The notes under the pieces are model-generated. The model ran no database searches. It was not told the origin of the DNA and saw nothing but the letters and a program-made list of their open reading frames with translations. Both the position numbers and the translations under genes were made by a program. This document shows positions 23,637 through 31,973 of a stretch of 64,000 nucleotides of DNA, piece by piece; within the stretch, counting starts at the first letter, position 1; every line of letters starts with the position of its first letter. The DNA comes from an uncultured Spirochaetaceae bacterium (GTDB taxonomy: Bacteria > Spirochaetota > Spirochaetia > Sphaerochaetales > Sphaerochaetaceae). The stretch lies in assembly GCA_944390725.1 (NCBI GenBank), contig CALXQU010000003.1, forward strand, positions 1 through 64,000, in the 5' to 3' direction.

Positions 23637-25163
23637 ATGCATAAGGTAGTCTCCCTAACGCTCGATCCCGCTTCCGCTGATGATATCTCCCTGGTGAGGA
23701 GGGCAGTGGCGAGGAAGCTCGGCATCGCTGCGGATGACCTGTCCTCTGTGGTGATTGCCAGGAAGAGCCTGGATGCCAGAAGGCGCGAGATCAAGGTCAG
23801 CCTGTCCGTGGATGCCTACATAGGTGAGGAGGCTCCTCCCTTCAAGGGCATCCAATACCCGGATGTGAGCCACAGCCCGCAGGCTGTCGTCGTGGGTGCG
23901 GGCCCTGCGGGGCTGTTCGCAGCGCTCACTCTGATAGAGCATGGCGTCAGGCCCATCGTGCTTGAGAGAGGCAGGGATGTGCATCAGCGCATGAAGGATA
24001 CCGCGCTGCTGTGCCGTGAGGGCAGGCTTGACCCTGAGTCCAACTATGCATTCGGCGAAGGCGGCGCAGGCGCATTCTCAGATGGCAAGCTCTATACGAG
24101 GTCATCAAAGCGCGGCGATGTGCCGCACATACTGCGCATCCTCGTCCAGCATGGCGCGGATCTGTCGATACTCTATGAGTCGCATCCGCATATCGGCTCT
24201 GACAGGCTTCCGGGCATCATAGGGAATATCAGGAAGACGATAATATCCTCGGGAGGCGAGGTACGCTTCTCCGCGAAGGTGACAGGCCTGCTGCGCAGGG
24301 GCGATAGGACCATAGGCGCGGTGCTTGCATCAGGCGAGGAGGTAATGGGGCCGGTGATCCTTGCAGCAGGGCACAGCGCCAAGGATGTCTTCTCGTTCCT
24401 GCATGGCTCTGGCTATGCGCTGGAGGCGAAGAGCGTGGCGGCAGGCGTGCGCCTTGAGCTCCCGCAGAGCCTGGTGGATTCCATACAGTACCACTCTGCC
24501 TCAAGGCCAGCTCATCTTCCGCCGGCATCATACTCGTTCACGGCGCAGATAGGCGGGAGGGGCGTCTATTCCTTCTGCATGTGCCCGGGCGGGCGCGTGG
24601 TGCCTGCCGCGACCGAGGAGGGCATGCTCTCAGTCAACGGCATGTCTCCCTCATCGCGCGGCGGACGGCTCTGCAACAGCGGCATCGTCACGGAGATACG
24701 CAAGGAGGAGATCGCAGGCTCTGATCCGTTCCGCGTGCTCAGGTACATAGAGGGGATAGAGAGGGCTGCTTTCAGGCCCGGCTTCCTCGCGCCTGCCGAG
24801 CGCATGACGGATTTCGACAGGGACAGGCCGAGCGGCATGCTGCCCAGGTCGACATATATGCCGGGCCTCATCGCCTCTAGGCTTGATGACGTGCTGCCCG
24901 GTATCATCGCATCATCGCTGCGCGAGGGCATCAGGGCCTTCAGCATGAAGACAGGTGGTAGGCTGATGTCGGAGGAGGGCCTCCTCATCGCGGCTGAGAC
25001 CCGTACCTCATCGCCTGTAAGGATATTGAGGGATGCCGGCATGAAGCAGGGTGAGGGGCTCTATCCTGCGGGGGAAGGAGCCGGCTATGCAGGCGGCATC
25101 GTATCTGCCGCGATTGACGGCAGCGAGGCGGCGATGCGCCTTGCGGGAGAGATGGATGGGTAA
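23637..25163 (+). CDS. Uncharacterised FAD-dependent dehydrogenase (COG2509 type)
   Basis: 508 residues. An N-terminal domain of about 75 residues (with IARKSLDARRREIKVSLSVDAY) precedes a Rossmann FAD motif, AVVVGAGPAGLFAALTLIEHG (near residues 83-103), then YAFGEGGAGAFSDGKLYTR and, at the C-terminus, LYPAGEGAGYAGGIVSAAIDG. This matches the widespread but functionally uncharacterised FAD dehydrogenase family. The last 8 bases overlap azlC. Confidence 0.88.
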   Translation: MHKVVSLTLDPASADDISLVRRAVARKLGIAADDLSSVVIARKSLDARRREIKVSLSVDAYIGEEAPPFKGIQYPDVSHSPQAVVVGAGPAGLFAALTLIEHGVRPIVLERGRDVHQRMKDTALLCREGRLDPESNYAFGEGGAGAFSDGKLYTRSSKRGDVPHILRILVQHGADLSILYESHPHIGSDRLPGIIGNIRKTIISSGGEVRFSAKVTGLLRRGDRTIGAVLASGEEVMGPVILAAGHSAKDVFSFLHGSGYALEAKSVAAGVRLELPQSLVDSIQYHSASRPAHLPPASYSFTAQIGGRGVYSFCMCPGGRVVPAATEEGMLSVNGMSPSSRGGRLCNSGIVTEIRKEEIAGSDPFRVLRYIEGIERAAFRPGFLAPAERMTDFDRDRPSGMLPRSTYMPGLIASRLDDVLPGIIASSLREGIRAFSMKTGGRLMSEEGLLIAAETRTSSPVRILRDAGMKQGEGLYPAGEGAGYAGGIVSAAIDGSEAAMRLAGEMDG

Positions 25164-25851
25164 GGATATACGCATGGGGATCCGGGATGGCTTCCCCATA
25201 TTCCTCGGTTATTTCACGACAGCACTGGCCTTCGGGCTCCTGACAAGGACGAGCGGATTCACGTTCGTGCAGGGAGTCCTTGTCAGCATCACGAATTTCG
25301 CAGGGTCGGGGCAGTTCCTGATGATGAACCTCTACAATGCAGGCAGCCTTCTTCTCGGCATAGCCCTGTCGGTGTTCTTCATCAACAGCCGCTATATCTT
25401 CATGGCGGCATCGCTTGCGACTAGGCTTGCCGACCCGCGTTCGGTCCTCGGCAGGCTCATGGTCGGCTTCGGTACGACCGACGAGGTCTTCGCCGTCGCA
25501 TCCCTCAAGGGGCACAAGGTCTCCTATGCATATATGGCGGGTCTTATCTTCACATCCTATGCAGGCTGGGTGGGCGGTACGGCGGCTGGCTATATAGCAG
25601 GGTCGTTCCTTCCCGAGGTCATCCAGAAAGCATCCGTGATAACCATCTACGCGATGTTCGCATCCCTCCTGGGAGGGGAGGCCTCCAGGCTCATGAAGGT
25701 CCTCCTTGTCGCCTTGGTATCAGCGGCGCTCAACTCCATATTCATACTCGGCATAGGGATATCCACAGGTGTCTCATTCCTTGCATCGCTGCTGATCGCG
25801 ACTGTCGCAGGGGCATTCATATATACCGATGAGGAGGCTGGAATTGAATAA
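25156..25851 (+). CDS. azlC: AzlC family branched-chain amino acid exporter, large subunit
   Basis: 231-residue membrane protein with several hydrophobic segments. GIRDGFPIFLGYFTTALAFGLL is the family N-terminus and FAGSGQFLMMNLY and NSRYIFMAASLA follow. With AzlD it forms a branched-chain amino acid export complex in characterised bacteria. The ATG at 25156 is preceded by GGGAGAG and lies inside the end of the upstream gene; an ATG at 25174 is an alternative. Confidence 0.92.
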   Translation: MGKDIRMGIRDGFPIFLGYFTTALAFGLLTRTSGFTFVQGVLVSITNFAGSGQFLMMNLYNAGSLLLGIALSVFFINSRYIFMAASLATRLADPRSVLGRLMVGFGTTDEVFAVASLKGHKVSYAYMAGLIFTSYAGWVGGTAAGYIAGSFLPEVIQKASVITIYAMFASLLGGEASRLMKVLLVALVSAALNSIFILGIGISTGVSFLASLLIATVAGAFIYTDEEAGIE

Positions 25852-26155
25852 ACCGATCATCATCATGATACTCGTATGCTCGGCAGTGACGCTCCTGCCG
25901 AGGATAATCCCGTATTTCGCATCATCGTACCTCTCCAGGCTTCCCCGCTTCATACGCAAGTGCATGATGCTCCTTCCTGTCGCATCCCTTGGCGCGCTCA
26001 TCTTCCCGCTTGCCCTCACTGATTTCGGCACGGAATGGTATGCAGGGCTTGCAGGCGTAGCGGCGGCGTTCGCCTCTTCCTGGCTCAGGGCACCGATGAT
26101 CGTCTCGATAATCATCGCCCTCGCCGTCACGTCAGGGGTAATCGCGCTTGTCTGA
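25844..26155 (+). CDS. azlD: AzlD family branched-chain amino acid transport protein
   Basis: Small membrane subunit of about 103 residues with four hydrophobic stretches, including VTLLPRIIPYFASSYLSRLPRF, which is typical of AzlD. TTG at 25844 has GAGGAGG at ideal spacing; the in-frame ATG at 25829 (108 residues) is the alternative. Overlaps azlC by 8 or 23 bases. Confidence 0.88.
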   Translation: MNKPIIIMILVCSAVTLLPRIIPYFASSYLSRLPRFIRKCMMLLPVASLGALIFPLALTDFGTEWYAGLAGVAAAFASSWLRAPMIVSIIIALAVTSGVIALV

Positions 26156-26160
26156 GGGGC

Positions 26161-26841
26161 TCAGCCGAGGCTTTTCCGCAGTCCCAGCGCATCCCTGAAG
26201 CAGAAGCGCGCCGTGAGGAGCCTGCTGAACTGCCCGATTGTCCAGCCGTTGACAAGTGCGCATATGACCGTTCCCAGCTTCACGCCCTCGAAGCGGCCGA
26301 AGCCGATGAAGATGAACGACATGGCGATGGCAATCAGGCAGCTGCAGCAGTCATATACGGTCTTCGTCCTGCTGATGTCCCAGCCGTATGCATCGGAGAG
26401 CTCCTTGACGAAGAGCTCATATGCCTCTGGCGGTATATACGTATTGAAGAGGAGCGCGACACCTAAGGCGCACACGGCAAGGCCGATGCAGTAGCAGGCC
26501 ACCCGGCTGATGGGCCCATCCCAGGGCAGCATGGCCACCGCCACCATCATCAGGTCAAGCAGGTTCCCGTAGATGAAGGCCGTTATGAATGAGAAGAGGT
26601 ATCTCCTCCGGAACCTGCGCAGGATGAGCGCGAGCATGGCGATTACCAGCGCCTGGAAGCAGTATTCCGCCATGCCGAATGTGAACCAGCTGATATATCC
26701 CGATACCTTCAGATAGATGAGGTACGCCGGCGCGACGACCATCGACATGCCGAAATCGGCCCTTTCCATCAATGCCGTGCCCAGAGCAAGCGCGGCCAGG
26801 CCGATCGCATAGGCCGCTTCGGTATAGAATGTCCTCTTCAT
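26161..26841 (-). CDS. YczE/YitT-like integral membrane protein (DUF6198-like)
   Basis: 226 residues with about five hydrophobic segments. YAIGLAALALGTALMERADFGMSMVVAPAYLIY is the conserved N-terminal region of YczE-like and DUF6198 proteins. Function unknown in the family. The ATG at 26841 is chosen for AAGGGGAG five bases upstream. Convergent with azlD, only five bases apart. Confidence 0.8.
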   Translation of the reverse strand: MKRTFYTEAAYAIGLAALALGTALMERADFGMSMVVAPAYLIYLKVSGYISWFTFGMAEYCFQALVIAMLALILRRFRRRYLFSFITAFIYGNLLDLMMVAVAMLPWDGPISRVACYCIGLAVCALGVALLFNTYIPPEAYELFVKELSDAYGWDISRTKTVYDCCSCLIAIAMSFIFIGFGRFEGVKLGTVICALVNGWTIGQFSRLLTARFCFRDALGLRKSLG

Positions 26842-26910
26842 GAAGGCTCCCCTTATGGATGACGTTTGGTACAGAAACGGCAAAAGATGGAGTCTCAGGC
26901 CTTTGATAAG

Positions 26911-26939
26911 CAAAGGGAGCGGCTATGGATACCGCTCCC
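26911..26939 (-). terminator. Terminator of tRNA-Val
   Basis: On the minus strand GGGAGCGG/CCGCTCCC with a nine-base loop, followed by TTTGCTTATC. It lies 33 bases past the tRNA end. Confidence 0.75.
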
Positions 26940-26971
26940 GCCCTTGCCTGGAAAGGCCATTTCCCTTTGTA

Positions 26972-27043
26972 TGGACGCAACTGGGATTGAACCAGCGACC
27001 CCTACCGTGTGAAGGTAATGCTCTCCCGCTGAGCTATGCGTCC
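26972..27043 (-). tRNA. tRNA-Val (anticodon CAC)
   Basis: 72 bases. Acceptor GGACGCA/TGCGTCC, D stem GCTC/GAGC, anticodon loop TTCACAC with CAC, T arm GCTGG-TTCAATC-CCAGT and discriminator A. CCA is not encoded. It reads the GUG codon, common in this GC-rich genome. Confidence 0.94.
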
Positions 27044-27057
27044 GTCATGCTCTAAGC

Positions 27058-27086
27058 ATTATGCCTGTAATCAGCATCAATGTAAA
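27058..27086 (-). promoter_or_regulatory. Promoter of tRNA-Val
   Basis: On the minus strand TTTACA, a 17-base spacer and CATAAT, ending 14 bases before the mature tRNA. Confidence 0.6.
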
Positions 27087-27090
27087 GCGA

Positions 27091-27555
27091 TTAGCGCAGT
27101 TCTTCGAGCGCTTTCCTCACATCGTCGCCGTGGGTTGCCGTATTGACCTTCCTGAAGACCCTGAGGACCTTGCCGTCCCTGCCGATGATGTAGGTGGTCC
27201 TGATGACGCCCACGGTCTTCTTCCCGTACATCATCTTCTCCCCGTATGCGCCATACATCTCCATGACATGGTGGTCCTCATCGGAAAGGAGGTGGAATGG
27301 CAGCGAGTGCTTACCGATGAACCTGAGATGGGATGCGCTGCTGTCCGGGCTGATGCCGATGACAGTGGCGCCGAGGCCCTTCAGGTCCTCGATGGAATCC
27401 CTCAGCGAGCATGCCTCCTTCGTGCATCCCGGGGTATTGTCCTTAGGGTAGAAATAGAGGATGGCTATGCTTCCCCTCGCATCCGACAGCCTCACGCTGT
27501 TCCCGTTCTCATCCGGCAGGATGAAATCAGGTGCCTCGCTTCCGACTTCGATCAT
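27091..27555 (-). CDS. bcp: Thioredoxin-dependent thiol peroxidase (BCP/PrxQ peroxiredoxin)
   Basis: 154-residue peroxiredoxin that reduces hydroperoxides with thioredoxin. FYPKDNTPGCTKEACSLRD contains the peroxidatic C44 and, five residues on, the likely resolving C49 of the atypical two-Cys PrxQ class. It overlaps the upstream flavokinase gene by four bases and is therefore its operon partner. Confidence 0.95.
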   Translation of the reverse strand: MIEVGSEAPDFILPDENGNSVRLSDARGSIAILYFYPKDNTPGCTKEACSLRDSIEDLKGLGATVIGISPDSSASHLRFIGKHSLPFHLLSDEDHHVMEMYGAYGEKMMYGKKTVGVIRTTYIIGRDGKVLRVFRKVNTATHGDDVRKALEELR

Positions 27556-27947
27556 CTTGGTCCTCCTCCGAGAAGCCTCTGCGCTTCCGCCTTGTCCTTC
27601 TCGACCTGTTCCTTCACTTCCGCGAGGCTTCCCATCTTCCTGACAGGCCGCAGGAAGGCCTCGACCGAGAGGAGCATGTCCTCCCCGTAGATATCATCAT
27701 CGAAGCCGATGATGTTCGTCTCCACGGTCCTTGCCGGGCTCCTGTCCACGGTCGGACGCGGCCCGATATTCGTGACGCCGATATACTCCCCGCTGCGGAG
27801 GAATACCCTGGAGGCATATACCCCCTCGCTCGGTATCACGGACCCGGGCACCGTCTCCAGGTTCGCCGTAGGCATGCCTACCGTCCTGCCGAGTCCCTTG
27901 CCGTGGACGATCCTGCCCCTAAGGAGCGCAATCGGCTCTTCTGTCAT
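27552..27947 (-). CDS. Stand-alone riboflavin kinase domain
   Basis: 131 residues equal to the C-terminal kinase half of RibF. RGRIVHGKGLGRTVGMPTANLE carries the nucleotide-binding PTAN motif, VETNIIGFDDDIYGEDM carries the catalytic Glu region, and FLRPVRKMGSLAEVKEQVEKD is the usual end. The FAD synthetase half is absent, so it should make FMN only. It is paired with a peroxiredoxin gene. A full RibF may exist elsewhere. Confidence 0.85.
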   Translation of the reverse strand: MTEEPIALLRGRIVHGKGLGRTVGMPTANLETVPGSVIPSEGVYASRVFLRSGEYIGVTNIGPRPTVDRSPARTVETNIIGFDDDIYGEDMLLSVEAFLRPVRKMGSLAEVKEQVEKDKAEAQRLLGGGPR

Positions 27948-27986
27948 GGGTCTATTGAACGAAAAAGGAGGATGTTATGCAACAGG

Positions 27987-28664
27987 TCAGGTGAAAAGGA
28001 GGAGCAGGTTGGAATGGCGCCGCAGGCTCTCCGATCCCTGCTGGATGGCTTCCCATGTCGCCTGATAGCTGCCCTCCGGCGTGATTCCCTCTTCCCTGAG
28101 ATAGCGTATGAATGCCCTGTGGCTGTAGCCGAACCTGTCCGAGAAGCCGTAGGCGAGGTCGGTCTTCCTGCTGTCGCTCACATGTCCCTCTATCCCGTAG
28201 ATGGAGTGCTCGAGATTGCGGGAGAAGTAGTAGATGGAGAATGGTATCCTCCCCTTGAGCTCGGAGCATGATATGAGGTAATCGAGATTGATCCTCCTCT
28301 TGCCGTTCCTCTCGATTATGGAATCCCTGAACATCGTGCGGATATCATCAGTGGAGTACCTGATATGCTTCGCTTCCATATCCTCGATGATTAGGCTGTC
28401 CGGGATGAAGCATCCGTCGGTGTCTGTCAGCTCCGCCACGAGGCGTATATCGCTGCGCTTGAGGGCATAGCGCTTCATCACCGTGCGCACGATGGACTCT
28501 ATCTCGCGCAGAGGCGTGCTGCCTGGATAGTTCTTCACGGTCAGGTCGCCATGGTAGATGTGGAAGATGACCTCATCAGGGGCGAAGAAGCTCTTCATGA
28601 TGGGGTAGAGGGCATTCTCCTCGCTCTGGCCCTCGACGATGAAGAGGACGAGCTTATTCCTCAT
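27987..28664 (-). CDS. Toprim-like (RloB/OLD-type) protein paired with ATPase
   Basis: 225 residues. LFIVEGQSEENALYPIM places E11 as in the first Toprim motif, and ELTDTDGCFIPD gives the D81-x-D83 pair of the second. These are the metal-binding signatures of OLD, RloB and AbiL-type nucleases. The remainder, with RINLDYLISCSEL and a C-terminal LRREEGI-like helix region, is not recognised. The ATG at 28664 overlaps the ATPase gene by 11 bases, so the two are co-translated and probably form one ATP-driven nuclease. Housekeeping RNA or DNA processing is an alternative to defence. Confidence 0.65.
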   Translation of the reverse strand: MRNKLVLFIVEGQSEENALYPIMKSFFAPDEVIFHIYHGDLTVKNYPGSTPLREIESIVRTVMKRYALKRSDIRLVAELTDTDGCFIPDSLIIEDMEAKHIRYSTDDIRTMFRDSIIERNGKRRINLDYLISCSELKGRIPFSIYYFSRNLEHSIYGIEGHVSDSRKTDLAYGFSDRFGYSHRAFIRYLREEGITPEGSYQATWEAIQQGSESLRRHSNLLLLFT

Positions 28665-30021
28665 CGCCACTCCGCCATGCCATCCTGAAGGCCCGCGAGA
28701 TATCATGGGAATCGGATGTGCCCGAGATATCCTTCGCGCCTCCGAGCAGCAGCGCCCTGATATACTCATCCCTCAGGTTGCCGCTGCCTCCGCGTATCCT
28801 CGTGAACCTGTTCTGCGGATCCAAGGTGCTGAACACTATGCACTCCCTGCCTACCATCTCCAGTATGCGCAGGTTGTGGGAGGTGAAGATTAGCTGTCCC
28901 TCGGCACCGTCGCGGAAGATGGAGATCATCTCGCCGAGGAGGTATTCGAAGATGGAGGAGTCGAATTCATCGATCACCAGGCAGACCGAGCGCGAGTTGT
29001 AGACCGCCAGCAGCACCGAGAGCATGGAGATGATCTTGATGATGCCCACCGATTCGAACCTCAGCGGTATCGGGGTGCCGTTCTTGTAGGATACGAGCTC
29101 CGCCTCGACGCCTTTCCCGCCGGTTTCCGTGATGGCATCCCCGCGGATGAAGATGCCTATCCTGAGGCGCGGCACGATGCTGCCCAGCACTATGTTCATG
29201 CTATCGATGAGCTTCGAGAGGAATCCGGCGGCCTCCTTCGAGATGGTGAAGGACCTGGAGATATCGAGCAGCATGCTTCCCCTTGCGATCCTGCCGCCGC
29301 GCCTCACCTGGTATGTGATCGGCAGCTTCCTGTCGGCATGGAGCGTCGAGTCATCGGTCGAGAGGACGATGAGCGATGTCTCCGCATAGCCCCTCAGCGT
29401 GCTGACGGCAAGCGAGAGCTCATCCCTGGCAGCGCTTCCTCCGAGGGAGGAGAAGATCTCATAGCCTCCATCATCGCTGAAGAACGCCGATACATCCTCC
29501 TTCTCGGCCATCTTCATGGCGACGAGCAGGTCTATGCGCCTCGAGCTGCTTCCGCAGACGATCTCCCTCATCATCCTTTCCGGCCTTATCAGCGACTCCC
29601 CGCGCGTGAAGGATGCCAGGAGGCGCTCCCTTCCGCCAGGATGCCTTGACCAGAGGCTCTCGCTCCTTATCACGGCCTGGCCCCTGCTGTCGCCGATCGT
29701 TATCCCGTATCTGATGCCGAGCACAGGCGACCTCTCCTCATCCTCGATCGTGAATGATATCGAAATCGCTGCCTCGCTGCTGTCGATGTTGATGTATTCG
29801 CGGCTCTCGCCTGGCAGGCTCCGTCCGGCGATGATGGACTGCACGACGCCCAGCGCCTCGATGGCCGCGGTCTTGCCGGAGCCGTTCTGGCCATAGATGC
29901 CCAGGATATCCGCGGAAGGGGAGCCTCCCTTGATGGCTGACGGCATCCTGAATGAGCCGCCGATCACGTTCCTGAATGAGCGGAGGCGCAGCTCCGCGAT
30001 CCTTACCGAAAGCCTTTCCAC
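28654..30021 (-). CDS. AAA/SMC-like ATPase (RloA/OLD-type) of a two-gene system
   Basis: 455 residues. Walker A is YGQNGSGKT (43-51), just after the N-terminal strand AELRLRSFRNV, as in RecF/OLD ATPases. Walker B is VCLVIDEFDSSIFEYLL near residue 370, followed by the H-loop LIFTSHNLRILEM. The middle inserts a domain with a glycine-rich hinge rather than a coiled coil. The start is a GTG at 30021, six bases after TGGTATACT; an ATG at 30063 would precede the promoter. Partner of the Toprim-like protein immediately downstream. Confidence 0.75.
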   Translation of the reverse strand: MERLSVRIAELRLRSFRNVIGGSFRMPSAIKGGSPSADILGIYGQNGSGKTAAIEALGVVQSIIAGRSLPGESREYINIDSSEAAISISFTIEDEERSPVLGIRYGITIGDSRGQAVIRSESLWSRHPGGRERLLASFTRGESLIRPERMMREIVCGSSSRRIDLLVAMKMAEKEDVSAFFSDDGGYEIFSSLGGSAARDELSLAVSTLRGYAETSLIVLSTDDSTLHADRKLPITYQVRRGGRIARGSMLLDISRSFTISKEAAGFLSKLIDSMNIVLGSIVPRLRIGIFIRGDAITETGGKGVEAELVSYKNGTPIPLRFESVGIIKIISMLSVLLAVYNSRSVCLVIDEFDSSIFEYLLGEMISIFRDGAEGQLIFTSHNLRILEMVGRECIVFSTLDPQNRFTRIRGGSGNLRDEYIRALLLGGAKDISGTSDSHDISRAFRMAWRSGDEE

Positions 30022-30027
30022 GGCTAC

Positions 30028-30036
30028 AGTATACCA
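30028..30036 (-). promoter_or_regulatory. Extended -10 box of the ATPase/Toprim operon
   Basis: TGGTATACT on the minus strand, six bases before the GTG start at 30021. No Shine-Dalgarno. Confidence 0.6.
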
Positions 30037-30162
30037 TCCCATCCGAATTAACGCAGGATTCATCCCGGCTTGATGACTGCAGCGCCGGCATGGGCTAGCA
30101 TGTAACCAGGTTTAGATGGCCTCCAATGGATACAGGCCGTGATTGATGGGAGGGACAGAAGG

Positions 30163-30191
30163 TTGTTCCTCTTTTTCCTTTCCGCTAGACT
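30163..30191 (+). promoter_or_regulatory. Promoter of the RNA methyltransferase gene
   Basis: TTGTTC, a 17-base spacer and TAGACT, which ends eight bases before the ATG at 30200. No Shine-Dalgarno. Confidence 0.55.
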
Positions 30192-30199
30192 CATCATCG

Positions 30200-31363
30200 A
30201 TGGCAAGGAAGAGATACTGTCCGCTGGCAGGGCGCTGCGGCGGATGCAGCTACGTGAACATAGACTACCGCGATGAGCTTCTCTCGAAGTACATCCTCGA
30301 GGAGAAGTTCCTGAAGAGCTTCTGCTCTGTCTCCCCGATACTCCCATCCAATCCGTACATAGGCTACCGCTGCAAGGTGCAGGCCGTGTGCGGGATGGAT
30401 GGTCCGGCGCTTGTCACCGGCATATACCGCAGGGGCAGCCATAAGCTCATCCCCGTGCGGGACTGCCTGCTTGAGGATCCCCGGGCTTCTGGGATCCTGG
30501 CTTCGGTACGCACGCTCGCCAGGCGCTTCTCGCTCCCGGCCTATGATGAGGACCTCGATTCAGGCGAGCTGAGGCACGTCCTCATCCGCATCGGCGCCAG
30601 GACAGGGGAGGCATTGGTCGCGCTTGTCACGGCCCATGGCGACTTCAGGGGCAGCCATGACTTCGCCGCGGCCCTCCATCAGAGGCATCCGTATATCAGG
30701 AGCGTGGTGGCTATCCGCAACAGGGAGAAGACCAGCATGGTAATCCCCGCCGATGCCGAGCAGAAGGTGCTCTACGGAAGCGACCATATCATCGATGAGA
30801 TGCTCGGGCTGCGCTTCAGGATATCCGCGAAGTCCTTCTACCAGGTGAATCCATATCAGGCCGAGCTGCTGTACCAGGTCGCGATGAACATGGCGGAGCT
30901 CAGGGAGGATGACGTGGTCATCGATGCGTATTCAGGCACCGGCACGATCGCGCTGATTGCGGCATCGATGGGCGTGCGCAGGGTAATCGGCATCGAGGCC
31001 AATCCCGATGCCGTGCGCGATGCAGAGGAGAATGCCAGGCTCAACGGCATAGCCAATGCCGAGTTCATCGAGGCCGATGCCTCGAAGAAGCTCAAGGAGA
31101 TGGCTGCTGCCGGCACCCGGTGCGATGTGCTCTTCCTCGACCCGCCCCGCTCAGGAGCCACCGAGGAGTTCCTTGCCGCGGCTTCGCGCCTCTCGCCATC
31201 TGTCATCGTCTACGTGTCCTGCAATCCGGAGACGCTGGGTCGCGACCTCAGGTATGTCCGGCGCTTCATGAAGGATTACCGCGTGGAGGGGATACAGCCG
31301 GTGGATATGTTCCCCGGATCCGAGCATATAGAGACAGCCTGCCTCATCTCGCGCAGGCGCTGA
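30200..31363 (+). CDS. RNA (uracil-5-)-methyltransferase, RumA/RlmD/TrmFO-independent TrmA family
   Basis: 387 residues. C7, C13 and C16 (YCPLAGRCGGC), with a fourth Cys in VRDCLLED, form the [4Fe-4S] site of RumA-type enzymes. The SAM fold shows DAYSGTGTIALIAA and FLDPPRSGATEEFL, and the catalytic Cys is in YVSCNPETLGRDL. There is no N-terminal TRAM domain. It methylates a uridine in rRNA or tRNA; which one cannot be read. The ATG at 30200 follows the promoter closely. Confidence 0.9.
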   Translation: MARKRYCPLAGRCGGCSYVNIDYRDELLSKYILEEKFLKSFCSVSPILPSNPYIGYRCKVQAVCGMDGPALVTGIYRRGSHKLIPVRDCLLEDPRASGILASVRTLARRFSLPAYDEDLDSGELRHVLIRIGARTGEALVALVTAHGDFRGSHDFAAALHQRHPYIRSVVAIRNREKTSMVIPADAEQKVLYGSDHIIDEMLGLRFRISAKSFYQVNPYQAELLYQVAMNMAELREDDVVIDAYSGTGTIALIAASMGVRRVIGIEANPDAVRDAEENARLNGIANAEFIEADASKKLKEMAAAGTRCDVLFLDPPRSGATEEFLAAASRLSPSVIVYVSCNPETLGRDLRYVRRFMKDYRVEGIQPVDMFPGSEHIETACLISRRR

Positions 31364-31386
31364 TCCTGTACTTCCGTCCCTTCCGC

Positions 31387-31395
31387 TGCTATATT
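31387..31395 (+). promoter_or_regulatory. Extended -10 box of the flavin reductase gene
   Basis: TGCTATATT, followed by a leader of about ten bases with GGAAGGAGGG before the ATG at 31413. Confidence 0.55.
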
Positions 31396-31412
31396 GCGGG
31401 AAGGAGGGATGC

Positions 31413-31973
31413 ATGAGAAAGGATTTCGGATGCAGGACATGGATCTTCCCTGAGCCTGTCCTGATAATAGCTACGTATGATGAGGAAGGCCGCGCCAACG
31501 CCATGAATGCCGCATGGGGCGGGATGTACAGCGAGAACGAGATCATCCTCTGCCTGGATAAGGGCCATAAGACGACGGCGAACATCGCCAGGAGGGGAGC
31601 CTTCACCGTAGCCTTCGCCACTGTCGATACGATGACGGCCTGCGACTATGTCGGCATAGTCAGCGGCAGCCAGGAGCCTGATAAGCTTGCCAAGGCCGGA
31701 TTCACCGTCACGGGGAGCCGCTTCGTCGATGCCCCGCTGATCAATGAGCTGCCGATGGCGATGGAGTGCAGGCTCGTGCGCATCGATGATGAGGAGCATG
31801 TCATCGGCGAGATAGTGAACGTCTCTGCCGACGAGGCCATACTCGGGCCTGACGGCAGGCCCGACTGGCGCAGGCTGCGCCCGATCTCCTACGACCCCGT
31901 AGGCTTCGGCTATATCGCCCTGGGCGAGAAGGTCGGCACTGCCTTCAGGGAAGGGAAGGCCCTTATCAGATAA
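31413..31973 (+). CDS. Flavin reductase family protein (FMN-binding split barrel)
   Basis: 186 residues of the flavin reductase/DIM6 family. RANAMNAAWGGMYSENEIILCL and HKTTANIARRGAFTVAF are the FMN-contact motifs of the split barrel, and SYDPVGFGYIALGEKVGTAFREG is the usual C-terminus. Electron donor and partner are unknown. It has a strong AAGGAGGG site. Its end overlaps the convergent ktrA gene by 8 bases. Confidence 0.9.
   Translation: MRKDFGCRTWIFPEPVLIIATYDEEGRANAMNAAWGGMYSENEIILCLDKGHKTTANIARRGAFTVAFATVDTMTACDYVGIVSGSQEPDKLAKAGFTVTGSRFVDAPLINELPMAMECRLVRIDDEEHVIGEIVNVSADEAILGPDGRPDWRRLRPISYDPVGFGYIALGEKVGTAFREGKALIR

Noticed and set aside
27964..27992. AAAGGAGG followed by ATG and a six-codon frame on the plus strand between two minus-strand genes
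   Set aside because: The frame ends after five residues. The strong ribosome-site-like sequence is probably coincidental or part of the flavokinase promoter region.
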